Assembly (NCBI GenBank): GCA_027034115.1
Contig: JALVJB010000125.1
Location: 1-10,243, forward strand
DNA: 10,243 nucleotides
Source of the DNA: Acidilobaceae archaeon
GTDB taxonomy: Archaea > Thermoproteota > Thermoprotei_A > Sulfolobales > Acidilobaceae
Direction: 5' to 3'
A program made the position numbers and the translations under genes. The stretch's first letter is position 1. Every line of letters begins with the position of its first letter. Positions 1-6,719 of the stretch are shown one piece after another. Under the pieces are notes generated by a model. It worked only from the letters and a program-made list of their open reading frames with translations, was not told where the DNA came from and made no database searches.

Positions 1-210
1 TATGGCTCCCGTTATCCTGTCTAGGAGTGCTTTGTGGGCTTCGTCTGCCTCCTCGCCGGTTGGGTATTGGCATGGTTGTATGGGGGTTGAGCCGTGCCAT
101 AGCAGGTCTCGGGCGTAGGGGCATAGCGCGGCCCAGCCTAGGAGGTTTAGCCTAGTATACCTCGTATTTTCGCTGGGACACGATGTAGTGATCCTTGCCG
201 TCAAATACAT
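1..210 (-). CDS. cas4: Cas4-like RecB-family nuclease, N-terminal fragment (partial)
   Basis: Minus-strand reading frame that stays open from inside the cas2 3' end to the left edge; the C-terminal part lies outside the window. The visible stretch includes LLGWAALCPYARDLLWHG followed by YPTGEEADEAHKALLDRI. This resembles the start of Cas4/Csa1 proteins: a CP(x)R-type cysteine segment that contributes to the Fe-S cluster, then a G(x)nH helix carrying the first His of the RecB nuclease site. Cas4 trims prespacers and helps choose PAMs with Cas1-Cas2, so its place after cas2 is sensible. The start is uncertain: the first in-frame ATG (208-210) lies within cas2, giving a 59-nt overlap, with a TTG at 202-204 as alternative; neither has a clear ribosome binding site. 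One other frame is also open over positions 1-151 but gives a low-complexity Pro/Arg-rich peptide. The family call rests on about 50 residues. Confidence 0.5.
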   Translation of the reverse strand, partial: MYLTARITTSCPSENTRYTRLNLLGWAALCPYARDLLWHGSTPIQPCQYPTGEEADEAHKALLDRITGAI

Positions 211-433
211 GTGCCCGCTGGTACTCGTCCTCCCTGACGACGATGATAAACACTGAGTCACCGTCTTCAACAATCTTCTCAGCCTTCTCTGAGATAAGCC
301 TCGCCGTGCTAGCTGTCCCTGGGCCAGCGTAGACGCTCCTGTTAACTCGAGACAGGCCCAGTCTCCGCAGGTAACGCCGCAGTCGAGCCCTCCTCTTTTC
401 ATCCCCGATATCATAGGCGACAATCACGATCAC
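152..433 (-). CDS. cas2: Cas2, CRISPR adaptation endoribonuclease-fold protein
   Basis: 93 aa, normal for Cas2. The N-terminal strand MIVIVAYDIGDEKRR carries the conserved Asp8 of the ferredoxin-like fold, followed by the typical helix RLRRYLRRLGLSRVNRSVYAG and a second strand DSVFIIVV. Cas2 dimerises as the scaffold of the Cas1-Cas2 integrase that inserts new spacers into the array. The start is GTG at 433, supported by AAGGTG at 442-447, about 8 nt upstream. It begins 18 nt after the cas3 stop, so it is most likely the next gene of the same leftward operon. Its 3' end overlaps the likely start of the Cas4-like gene. No cas1 is visible here; it would be expected just outside the left edge. 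Confidence 0.95.
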   Translation of the reverse strand: MIVIVAYDIGDEKRRARLRRYLRRLGLSRVNRSVYAGPGTASTARLISEKAEKIVEDGDSVFIIVVREDEYQRAHVFDGKDHYIVSQRKYEVY

Positions 434-441
434 CCCGGTTA

Positions 442-447
442 CACCTT
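442..447 (-). promoter_or_regulatory. Ribosome binding site of cas2
   Basis: AAGGTG on the minus strand, about 8 nt before the GTG start of cas2. It decides the start because no ATG is available in that frame near the cas3 stop. Confidence 0.6.
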
Positions 448-451
448 ACGA

Positions 452-2524
452 TCATATGAAAATGGCGGAGTACCTGCTCCCACCGGGGGCTAGGATCTCA
501 CCGCCCTCTCCGGTCATTGACAGGTATTCGGATAGCTTCTCTCCTAGATCGCCTACGTATACCAGTATTCTGTCATGGATTTGGCTTGGCTCGATGACGG
601 CTTCTTCCCCGAGTTTTATATAGCCGTCTGTAATGTCTAGGAGCGTTACGAGGTCAATAAATCTTCCTCTAAGGAGGGAGGGATCGTTCCCCGCTACTAT
701 GGTGATTCGGGACCTAGACCTCTCCAAGGATATGACAATGGTTCCATCACCTCTAACCCCGTGGACGCGGAAGTTCCTCGCAACGATTCCAATGCTCGCA
801 TCCCTCTCTTCACCATTATCTACTATGTATACTCTAGCATTGAAGCCTGTCCTCCGGAAGAGTATTGTGCGCGTTAGGGTTTCCGGGGGGCCCATTATTT
901 CGCCGAGCAGAGTCCTAGCTTCTCCTGGGTCCAAGTCTATTTTAGAGAGGAGGTTTTTCATCCCCGATACCCTTGCGAGCGAGGCTATGCCTAGTGTGTA
1001 GCCGAGCTTTCTCCTTGACTCGTGGTAGCGGTCGGGGAGTATCCTGGAGACGTCTCTCTTCCTCTTGGGATAGTCGGGGTACAGCTGGGATACTAGTTTG
1101 ACTAGGCCGTAGTAGTCTAGTGTGTTATTACTGGGCACTTTTTCTAGAGTGTAGGAGGGGGCGGCTAGGTACACCTTGCTGGACACGCCTTTTCTCCCTA
1201 TCCTACCAAGCCTTTGTATCACGTCCTCGGAGGAGGTCCCCGTGAAGGCTCCTAGCACTACTCGGCCTAGGTTGACTCCCTGTGTGGCCGCCTCGCTGCC
1301 AACTATTATGGGTGCTCCCTTACTGCAGGCTTCTCGAGGGTATATACTTGCTATACACTCCACACTCAGCCCCCACTCGTGTAGCTTACGGGCTAGCCTC
1401 GTGACCATCCAGAGCCGCTCAAGTATTACCAGGCTCCGACCGCTGCTCGGAGTTATGCTTATCCGCTTCTCCTCTATTAGTTGGAGGAGGTGTTCTCCGG
1501 CCTCGTAGTATGCTGGCAGGCCCTTCCTCCTAGTATCGACGCCGATAATGGTGATTTGCGTGTCTCCCCTGACCGGGAAGCCCTCCCCACTACTAATCAC
1601 GGCCCGGATCTCCCTAAAGCCCCCTGTAAGGTTGCCAAGTTCCTCGACTAGCTCCTCGGCCGGCGTCGCTGACGATAGAATCACGCTGTTACCGGAGACT
1701 TGCTTGTAGAGTTTTAGTAGCCCGTAGAGGGCGTTTAGCTCGTACACGCCGTATAGGTGGAATTCGTCGATGAATAAGGGTAAGTCTAGGATTCTCTGGG
1801 CAAAGGCGATTGTCTCGTCTACCGTTGCTCTCGCTAGAACACCAGTGTTTCTCAGGACCTCCTCTAGGCTCTCCGGCCTATTCCCCCTGGCGATTGCTAG
1901 GAGAATATTATGAAGGGTTTTCCCGACTCCTTCAAAGTCCCTATAGGCACCCGTGTATACGAGGAGGAATGCGTCTGGAGTCGAGAAGACTACCGTGTAA
2001 GCTCCGCCTCTACGGTGGTACTTGTAGATGGTTCTCGCGAGGCCTGCCAGTATCTCCCTCTTTGGCGTGCCAGTAATACTCGGTATGTACCTCCCGGATA
2101 ATGCTAGCAGGGCTACGAAGCGCTCCCCAGCCCAGGCGCCTTCAAAGGTGTCAGGGTCTAGCTCGTATATTCGCAGGGGCTCTACGCAGTCGCTATCGGT
2201 ATCTCCGCAGTAATTGCTGGTGTATACTTGTTTTGCGTTAAAATATTGTGTGAGGATGCTTATGATTGTCGCCATTTGGTTTCGTAGGAGTGTATTGTTT
2301 GGGTAGAGTGCTGCGAACCCGTTAAGCTCGCTCCTACCGCTATTGTTTAGGAGGAGGGTTAGGGTTTTACCGCCTCCTGTTGGGGCTTCCAGCTTTACGT
2401 TATCTCCTGCTCTAACACTATCCTGGACTCTGGCCTGGAACTCGTTGAGTGTTAGACTACTAGCGAGCTTTCTAGTCGAGTAGGGTATTGTGAAGCCTGG
2501 CACATTCACAGTTATGGTTTCCAT
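452..2524 (-). CDS. cas3: Cas3 helicase (Cas3', type I-D, without HD domain)
   Basis: 690-aa superfamily 2 DNA helicase. Motifs in order: Q-like segment LNEFQARVQ (27-35), Walker A APTGGGKT (47-54), DEFH box in FIDEFHLY (251-258), motif III SSATP (284-288), motif V region GSEAATQGVNLG (409-420), and motif VI QRLGRIGRKG (437-446) with the arginine finger. The remaining 240 C-terminal residues contain no HD signature. That is the I-D arrangement, where Cas3 supplies ATP-driven unwinding and the HD nuclease sits on Cas10d. It would be recruited to the crRNA-bound complex after target recognition. ATG start 2 nt after the csc1 stop, so translation is probably coupled; the only candidate ribosome site is a weak GAGG lying inside a perfect palindrome (2529-2538). 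The closest alternative, a generic DEAD/DEAH helicase, is unlikely in this operon. Confidence 0.93.
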   Translation of the reverse strand: METITVNVPGFTIPYSTRKLASSLTLNEFQARVQDSVRAGDNVKLEAPTGGGKTLTLLLNNSGRSELNGFAALYPNNTLLRNQMATIISILTQYFNAKQVYTSNYCGDTDSDCVEPLRIYELDPDTFEGAWAGERFVALLALSGRYIPSITGTPKREILAGLARTIYKYHRRGGAYTVVFSTPDAFLLVYTGAYRDFEGVGKTLHNILLAIARGNRPESLEEVLRNTGVLARATVDETIAFAQRILDLPLFIDEFHLYGVYELNALYGLLKLYKQVSGNSVILSSATPAEELVEELGNLTGGFREIRAVISSGEGFPVRGDTQITIIGVDTRRKGLPAYYEAGEHLLQLIEEKRISITPSSGRSLVILERLWMVTRLARKLHEWGLSVECIASIYPREACSKGAPIIVGSEAATQGVNLGRVVLGAFTGTSSEDVIQRLGRIGRKGVSSKVYLAAPSYTLEKVPSNNTLDYYGLVKLVSQLYPDYPKRKRDVSRILPDRYHESRRKLGYTLGIASLARVSGMKNLLSKIDLDPGEARTLLGEIMGPPETLTRTILFRRTGFNARVYIVDNGEERDASIGIVARNFRVHGVRGDGTIVISLERSRSRITIVAGNDPSLLRGRFIDLVTLLDITDGYIKLGEEAVIEPSQIHDRILVYVGDLGEKLSEYLSMTGEGGEILAPGGSRYSAIFI

Positions 2525-2526
2525 TG

Positions 2527-3210
2527 TTAGAGGCCTCTTAGAGTGGGTACTATGATAGTTTTCTGCCTACCCTGTTTTCCGGTCTTGTAAGCTATGGCTT
2601 CGCTAGCTATGCCGTACGCCGCAATGTCTCCCGCGGGGTGTTGTAGGATCACTGTTGACCCGCTGGTCTCAACGGTGTCGGCGGTGTTGTAGGGTCTATT
2701 AGTCTGGGCGTTTTCTAGGTATTCGACGTTAACTCTATGTATGCTGACCTTCAGTACACCGTTCCTTTTAGCGCCTATTCTTACTACCTGGTTAGCCGGT
2801 AACTTATCCTCTGAGACTACTAGTGTTTCGAGGGTGCTACCGGGCATTAATACCACGTTTTTAGAGAACGTTGGATAGGCTAGCCTCGACCTGCCCCTTA
2901 TCGTGACTATTGCCTCGTTTAAACCGGATACTAGCACTTCTCCTAGGAGGGCTCTAGTTACTGTTAAGGGGTAGGCGTAGACTCCGTAGCGTTTGAACAG
3001 TTGTATAGGCGGCTTGTACCTCGCGACTCCGAAGACTGAAGCGTAGCCCATGTCAGGGTCTGTTATGTAGCCTGCGAGTGCTAGGGTGACGCCATAATTG
3101 TGTATGACTGGTTTTACGTGATGGACGTAGTATTGAGAAGCAGGCCTAGCACTGTCGTGGTACCATAGTAGACCGTCGACCCTCATGGTCGCGTGGTAGT
3201 AGTACGTCAT
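2527..3210 (-). CDS. csc1: Csc1 (Cas5 of type I-D), crRNA 5'-handle-binding RAMP
   Basis: 227 aa, typical for Csc1. It starts with a RAMP-like strand (MTYYYHATMRVDGLLWY) and has the conserved-looking segment VVRIGAKRNGVLKV (142-155), matching the RxGxKxxG region I associate with Csc1. Csc1 is the Cas5 subunit that caps the Csc2 filament and holds the 5' handle of the crRNA against Cas10d. Evidence is family resemblance plus position between csc2 and cas3, the usual I-D neighbours. ATG start at 3210, one of only two ATG starts among the genes here. It follows csc2 after 36 nt, the widest gap among the interference genes, and that gap holds a small GC-only hairpin overlapping the probable ribosome site. 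Confidence 0.88.
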   Translation of the reverse strand: MTYYYHATMRVDGLLWYHDSARPASQYYVHHVKPVIHNYGVTLALAGYITDPDMGYASVFGVARYKPPIQLFKRYGVYAYPLTVTRALLGEVLVSGLNEAIVTIRGRSRLAYPTFSKNVVLMPGSTLETLVVSEDKLPANQVVRIGAKRNGVLKVSIHRVNVEYLENAQTNRPYNTADTVETSGSTVILQHPAGDIAAYGIASEAIAYKTGKQGRQKTIIVPTLRGL

Positions 3211-3218
3211 TGGTGCAT

Positions 3219-3231
3219 CCCCCTATGGGGG
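3219..3231 (-). other. GC hairpin over the csc1 ribosome binding site
   Basis: CCCCC-TAT-GGGGG, a 5-bp perfect inverted repeat with a 3-nt loop in the csc2-csc1 gap. On the transcript its 3' arm is the start of GGGGGATG, the only Shine-Dalgarno-like purine run before the csc1 ATG. If it folds it would slow csc1 initiation. Folding at growth temperature is not shown. Confidence 0.4.
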
Positions 3232-3246
3232 TCCCCGAGCTATCCG

Positions 3247-4302
3247 CTACTTCCTCCGGGCCTTCTTCCCAGACTTGAGGGACAGTACCCAGTTGTGCAT
3301 TTGTTCTACGTAGTCGATGCTACTCCGCCATAGCTCTTTGAACACGCCTTCCTTATCGTTGACTTTAACTAGGCTTAACACGTCACTATTGGATATTGGC
3401 TTGAAGCCCTGCTTCTTCAAGAAGTCCTCGAGCTTATCCACGACAACGCTAGGCTTCTCCGCCCCCTCCTTCGCCAGATTGTCCGCTAGGTCTAACGCGC
3501 TTGTGACTGAGAGATCCCCGCACCTTATTCCGAGCAGGTTTACTTTTACTGTCCCGTAGACTCCGGCTCTACCACCTATCTCCTCAATCGTAGCTAACGA
3601 GTAGAGGACTGCCAGCAGTTCTGGCAGCGTTAGATCATGCATTGTAACGCGGCCGATGAAGACTGTGCCAGGCATTACGTGTATATCGGTATAGAGTGCT
3701 CCGCCTGTCGTTGATAGGGTTCCCTCGCTAACCTTGTTATGGGTCTCTGGTAGTATCTTCCTGGTGGTTGCGAAAGCCGGGTCGAAGTGGACCCTCGTCT
3801 TTATACCTATGCTCATCTCGCCGCCCGCTTCCTTGTATTGCGCCTCGGTTAGGGCTGCTCCGAATATTGTGCAGGCGGGACAGTAGCCGTCCATTCCTAC
3901 GTCGGTCATTTTCTCCCCCGACTGTGCTAGTGGGGGCTGGATGGTGCAGTTCCACCCCTTCTCAAGGTGTTCCTCGGCCTTCTTGAATCCGAGCTTCTTT
4001 GCCTTCTCGATGAATTCTCTTAGGTCGGCTCCACTGTCCCTGTAGGCTCTAAGCGCTTGTAGTAGCCTTCTCCGCACGACCGCCATGAGTTTCTGGGGCT
4101 GTATTACTGGCACGTCTATTCCGGACTCGGGTAGTGTGGCTTCGTTGATGTCTCCTGGTCCCTCTGTTCTGAGCAGCAGGAAGTTCTCCGCCTTAACGGT
4201 GAAGACTACTTCTACTCTTTTACCTTTGGGGAAGACCCTTCCTTCCTCTCCTATTTCCCTGAGGCAGGGCTTGACTGCCTCAATCCATTCAATCGAGCTC
4301 AC
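3247..4302 (-). CDS. csc2: Csc2 (Cas7 of type I-D), crRNA backbone subunit
   Basis: 351 aa, matching the Csc2 family length. Csc2 is the Cas7 RAMP that polymerises along the crRNA spacer to form the backbone of the I-D complex. Visible features: an RRM-like N-terminal strand (RVEVVFTVKAENFLLLRTEG), C119 plus CPAC (141-144) as a probable zinc-binding insertion, as known in Csc2, and a glycine-rich conserved loop EIGGRAGVYGTVKV (241-254). The start is GTG at 4302, with a 4-nt GTGA overlap with the stop of the small-subunit gene and a perfect GGAGGTG 7 nt upstream (4310-4316). The C-terminus is basic (KSGKKARRK). Strong ribosome binding fits the need for several copies per complex. Confidence 0.93.
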   Translation of the reverse strand: MSSIEWIEAVKPCLREIGEEGRVFPKGKRVEVVFTVKAENFLLLRTEGPGDINEATLPESGIDVPVIQPQKLMAVVRRRLLQALRAYRDSGADLREFIEKAKKLGFKKAEEHLEKGWNCTIQPPLAQSGEKMTDVGMDGYCPACTIFGAALTEAQYKEAGGEMSIGIKTRVHFDPAFATTRKILPETHNKVSEGTLSTTGGALYTDIHVMPGTVFIGRVTMHDLTLPELLAVLYSLATIEEIGGRAGVYGTVKVNLLGIRCGDLSVTSALDLADNLAKEGAEKPSVVVDKLEDFLKKQGFKPISNSDVLSLVKVNDKEGVFKELWRSSIDYVEQMHNWVLSLKSGKKARRK

Positions 4303-4745
4303 GGCTTCTCACCTCCTAGGTTTTTATTATTTAAAAAACATAATTCAAAGATTTTATCCCCGGCCGGGGGCAGGGAGTAGCGAGCCATTTCTGCAATGGC
4401 TGAAACTATCATATTCATGAGCCGAATCCTAGCGCCCGCTGGGAGACTGTCAGCCTTCTCTCTAAACTTTCTCAGGAGAGCCCTGAGCAACTCCGCAAAG
4501 CACTTCCGACACTCTGTTTTCTGCAAGTCCCTTGGAATGTTTGCCTCGGCGATGGCGTCAATGAACTCCCAGGGATCGCTCCAAACGTTGAAAACTAGGG
4601 TTTCCAGGGCTTTACGGACTTCCTTAGTATAGGCGTGGGTCGAGGCGGCTCCACGCCGGGCGCCGCGGAGTATTCCAGCTAGGCCAGCTGCGTAGTAGTC
4701 GAGGCCCCGGCCGGGGTCATACTTGCACAATTCCAGTAGCTCCAC
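4299..4745 (-). CDS. cas11d: Probable free-standing small subunit Cas11d
   Basis: 148-aa protein predicted to be mostly alpha-helical, rich in Ala, Leu and basic residues (for example KEVRKALETLVFNVW, CFAELLRALLRKFREKA, IRLMNMIVSAIAEMARYSL), with a CxxC at 79-82. It has no enzymatic motif. Position, size and composition fit the small subunit of a type I effector, which bridges the large subunit and lines the belly of the Cas7 filament. In the I-D systems I know of, this domain is the C-terminus of Cas10d, also made separately from an internal start; here Cas10d ends before it. GTG start at 4745 overlaps the cas10d stop by one base (TAGTG), with perfect GGAGGTG 7 nt upstream; its stop overlaps csc2 by 4 nt. 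A single-base frameshift splitting one longer cas10d is the main alternative, but the well-placed ribosome site argues for a real gene. Identity rests on context more than on motifs. Confidence 0.7.
   Translation of the reverse strand: MELLELCKYDPGRGLDYYAAGLAGILRGARRGAASTHAYTKEVRKALETLVFNVWSDPWEFIDAIAEANIPRDLQKTECRKCFAELLRALLRKFREKADSLPAGARIRLMNMIVSAIAEMARYSLPPAGDKIFELCFLNNKNLGGEKP
4310..4316 (-). promoter_or_regulatory. Ribosome binding site of csc2
   Basis: Perfect GGAGGTG exactly 7 nt before the GTG start, lying inside the 3' end of the preceding gene. It fixes the GTG as the start of csc2. Confidence 0.75.
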
Positions 4746-6598
4746 TAGGCTCCACCTCCAATCCTATCCCTGAGGGACTCGAGGATAGAGTAGACTCTAG
4801 GGGAGGAGTACTCGAGGAGGAGGGGGGAGTACTCTGGAGGGTAGTCGAGGACCTCTAGAAACGCTGGCAACTGCTCGTTCGCCCTCCTAGCCGCGAGAAC
4901 ACCCATGGAAGCCATTACAGCGGCGACATAGGGAGTGTACGCTCCCTTACTCTTATCCGCAGGCCTGTAATCGTAGAGAGGCCTCCTCCCCTTGTAGTAT
5001 ACTAGTAGTTTATCGTGGGGGGAGTCTGGGGGAGACTCGCTTACTGCTAGAGGGTAGAAGCCCCATAGGGCTAGTAAGCCGGACATAGCCATGTCGTGAA
5101 TCCACTCGTCTATGTGCTTCCGGTAAGGCCCTCTCAAGCCTAGATAGACTGTAGCCGTGAACCCGTCGTAGAAGTACTTGGCTCCAGTCGTGGAGCCGCT
5201 TCCAATCACTTCGTTGAGCCTGCTATCCCAGTCGTCGCCATTGTACATGAACTCGTATACAGCGGTGGGGTTTCGGGTAACTCTCTCTTTCGAAGCAGTA
5301 GTCATAATTCTCCACATAATATAGCCAATATCCTCTAGCACTGTGAAGGGTGCAGGCGCCCTTAAGGCGAGAGAAACAAGGATCCTATTTTCAAGCCTAC
5401 TTCTTGCAAGAACATCGCCCAGGCATAACGGGTCAACGCCGTAGTGGCGGACGTCTTGCATTAAGACATTAACGCTGCCAGGGTAGATACGCCTGTTCCA
5501 CTGCTCCGTGGTCAGGTCGCGGTAGAACGTCTGGAGGAAATCCACCGGCACGGCGACCGGCGTCTTCAAACCGCAAATCGGGCACTGAACCCTCCCCCCG
5601 TCAACATAGCGGACTCCTATTAGTTCAACGCCCTGCAACATGCTCCGGATTTTTCCGGGGAGAACTACGTCTCCCGGGGGTCTATGCCTTAATCCGTAAT
5701 AGATTAGCGCTATCTTGTAGGAGTTACCCTTTTCTCCGGGATACACGCCCTTCTCGCAGTCCCTCTTCTTGTATCCATGCCTTTTACAGTCTTCAGGCTT
5801 GCTCCTACCACTGCATCTCTCACGGCATTCCGGGTTCTTGCAGCACTCGCTGTTCCAGTAGAGGTTTTCTTCGACAGCTTCTGGTATAAGGCCGTTGCCA
5901 TCGTAGCCAGGCCTTATGTCCTGGTCCCAGTCAAGTATTACCCTAAGGTCCGGGTTAGTCGTTAGTATGGCGGCGCCGTATGGGGTAGCTAGGGGGATCA
6001 TTGTCTCTTCGGATTCGACTGCTTGGCGGTGAAGGTACTTGTAGAGGCTTGCCGAGATTAGTGTTCGAAGGAAGGGTTGTGGAATCGCAATGTTAACCAT
6101 TAATAATTTTAGATCTATCTTCACTTCTCTCCGGATACTAGACAATAGGGGTATAATGTCGTAAATGTTCTCGAGGCCCTGGAGACGGTCGGCAAGCCAT
6201 AGTAGCCACCAAACCTCGGCAGGATACGTTATATCCGTCCTAGTCTCGGCGGGGTTCGTGTAGACATACTTCACCAGGCTCCTCGCCATCCTCGGGTCTC
6301 CGGTGGCCTGCTCTAGTCTCTCGATCAGCCACGAGCGGATCTTTTCACTGCTCCTCTCACCCATTAAACCCATCTTCTGGCCTAGATCGTGGAGGAATCC
6401 TATTAGGAAAGCCTCATCAGGCTCTGGGGCCTCGATATCCCCGGGGCCTGCAAGAGCGTCCACTAACTCCTGAAATGTTGATCCAACTATGTAGCTGTGG
6501 AGCCAGAGGCTTATGCTGGTCCAGTACTTGGCCGGGGTTGACGATAGCGGTGGTGGTAGGAGGGTATATGCCATCTTGATTCTCTGTGTGGGGTTCAA
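4745..6598 (-). CDS. cas10d: Cas10d (Csc3), type I-D large subunit with HD nuclease, short form
   Basis: 617-aa large subunit. The N-terminus is an HD domain: H34 (LWLHSYIVG), H70-D71 (GFLHDLGQK) and D137 (WLADRLQG). In I-D this HD domain cuts target DNA in place of Cas3''. A Cys/Lys/Arg-rich block follows at 252-281, then a zinc-ribbon-like CPIC (339-342) with C392. The distal half should hold the Cas10-like palm, but the hairpin I would align with the catalytic GGDD reads LLVYYKGRRPLYDY (531-544), so it looks inactive, as expected for Cas10d. The protein ends at 617, shorter than the full-length Cas10d proteins I know, and lacks a helical C-terminal small-subunit-like domain; that role probably falls to the next gene. 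Start TTG at 6598, supported by AGGAGGGGG a few nt upstream; an ATG at codon 9 is the alternative. First gene of the leftward operon. Confidence 0.9.
   Translation of the reverse strand: MNPTQRIKMAYTLLPPPLSSTPAKYWTSISLWLHSYIVGSTFQELVDALAGPGDIEAPEPDEAFLIGFLHDLGQKMGLMGERSSEKIRSWLIERLEQATGDPRMARSLVKYVYTNPAETRTDITYPAEVWWLLWLADRLQGLENIYDIIPLLSSIRREVKIDLKLLMVNIAIPQPFLRTLISASLYKYLHRQAVESEETMIPLATPYGAAILTTNPDLRVILDWDQDIRPGYDGNGLIPEAVEENLYWNSECCKNPECRERCSGRSKPEDCKRHGYKKRDCEKGVYPGEKGNSYKIALIYYGLRHRPPGDVVLPGKIRSMLQGVELIGVRYVDGGRVQCPICGLKTPVAVPVDFLQTFYRDLTTEQWNRRIYPGSVNVLMQDVRHYGVDPLCLGDVLARSRLENRILVSLALRAPAPFTVLEDIGYIMWRIMTTASKERVTRNPTAVYEFMYNGDDWDSRLNEVIGSGSTTGAKYFYDGFTATVYLGLRGPYRKHIDEWIHDMAMSGLLALWGFYPLAVSESPPDSPHDKLLVYYKGRRPLYDYRPADKSKGAYTPYVAAVMASMGVLAARRANEQLPAFLEVLDYPPEYSPLLLEYSSPRVYSILESLRDRIGGGA
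4753..4759 (-). promoter_or_regulatory. Ribosome binding site of the cas11d candidate, inside the end of cas10d
   Basis: Perfect GGAGGTG 7 nt before the GTG at 4745. It is encoded within the last codons of cas10d (Gly-Gly-Gly-Ala), so the tail of Cas10d doubles as the initiation site for the next gene. Confidence 0.75.
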
Positions 6599-6603
6599 CT
6601 CTC

Positions 6604-6611
6604 CCCCTCCT
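6604..6611 (-). promoter_or_regulatory. Ribosome binding site of cas10d
   Basis: AGGAGGGG on the minus strand, about 5 nt before the TTG at 6598. It favours the TTG over the ATG eight codons downstream. Confidence 0.65.
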
Positions 6612-6638
6612 GGTTCAATTATTATGCTGCGTCTTACT

Positions 6639-6646
6639 ATTTAAGT
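6639..6646 (-). promoter_or_regulatory. TATA box of the cas10d-cas2 operon
   Basis: CTTAAATA on the minus strand, a good archaeal TATA match. With the usual 24-27 nt to the start site, transcription would begin near 6615-6620, leaving a leader of about 20 nt that just includes the cas10d ribosome site. Inferred from sequence only. Confidence 0.55.
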
Positions 6647-6670
6647 GTTTATGCTTGACTAACCGTTCTA

Positions 6671-6686
6671 GTTAAAGATAAATATT
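6671..6686 (+). promoter_or_regulatory. TATA region of the csa3-cas6 operon
   Basis: AT-rich core GTTAAAGATAAATATT. If TTAAAG (6672-6677) is the box, transcription would start near 6700 and include the csa3 ribosome site; if ATAAATAT (6679-6686) is used, the transcript would begin almost at that site. It is flanked by CCGTT (6663-6667) and AACGG (6692-6696), an inverted pair that could be an operator. Confidence 0.45.
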
Positions 6687-6705
6687 GGAACAACGGCTCT
6701 GGCTA

Positions 6706-6712
6706 GGAGGTG
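6706..6712 (+). promoter_or_regulatory. Ribosome binding site of csa3
   Basis: GGAGGTG exactly 7 nt before the TTG at 6720. The ATG at 6716 is only 3 nt from it and in the wrong frame, so TTG is the start. Confidence 0.75.
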
Positions 6713-6719
6713 CACATGC

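Noticed and set aside
633..1001. Plus-strand open frames opposite cas3, csc2, cas10d and the permease
   Set aside because: They lie entirely inside well-supported genes, have no family motifs and are explained by codon bias on the other strand.
4740..4750. Cas10d TAG read through or recoded to make a Cas10d-Cas11d fusion
   Set aside because: The downstream gene is in another frame, so stop readthrough would not join them; a frameshift would be needed and I see no slippery run. The ribosome site explains separate translation.
5231..5242. NGDD (residues 453-456) in Cas10d as a surviving GGDD cyclase motif
   Set aside because: The residues after it (WDSRLNEV) do not form the hydrophobic strand that follows GGDD in active Cas10. 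The hairpin LLVYYKGRRPLYDY at 531-544 fits the palm position better and lacks the acidic pair. Worth a structural alignment but not claimed.
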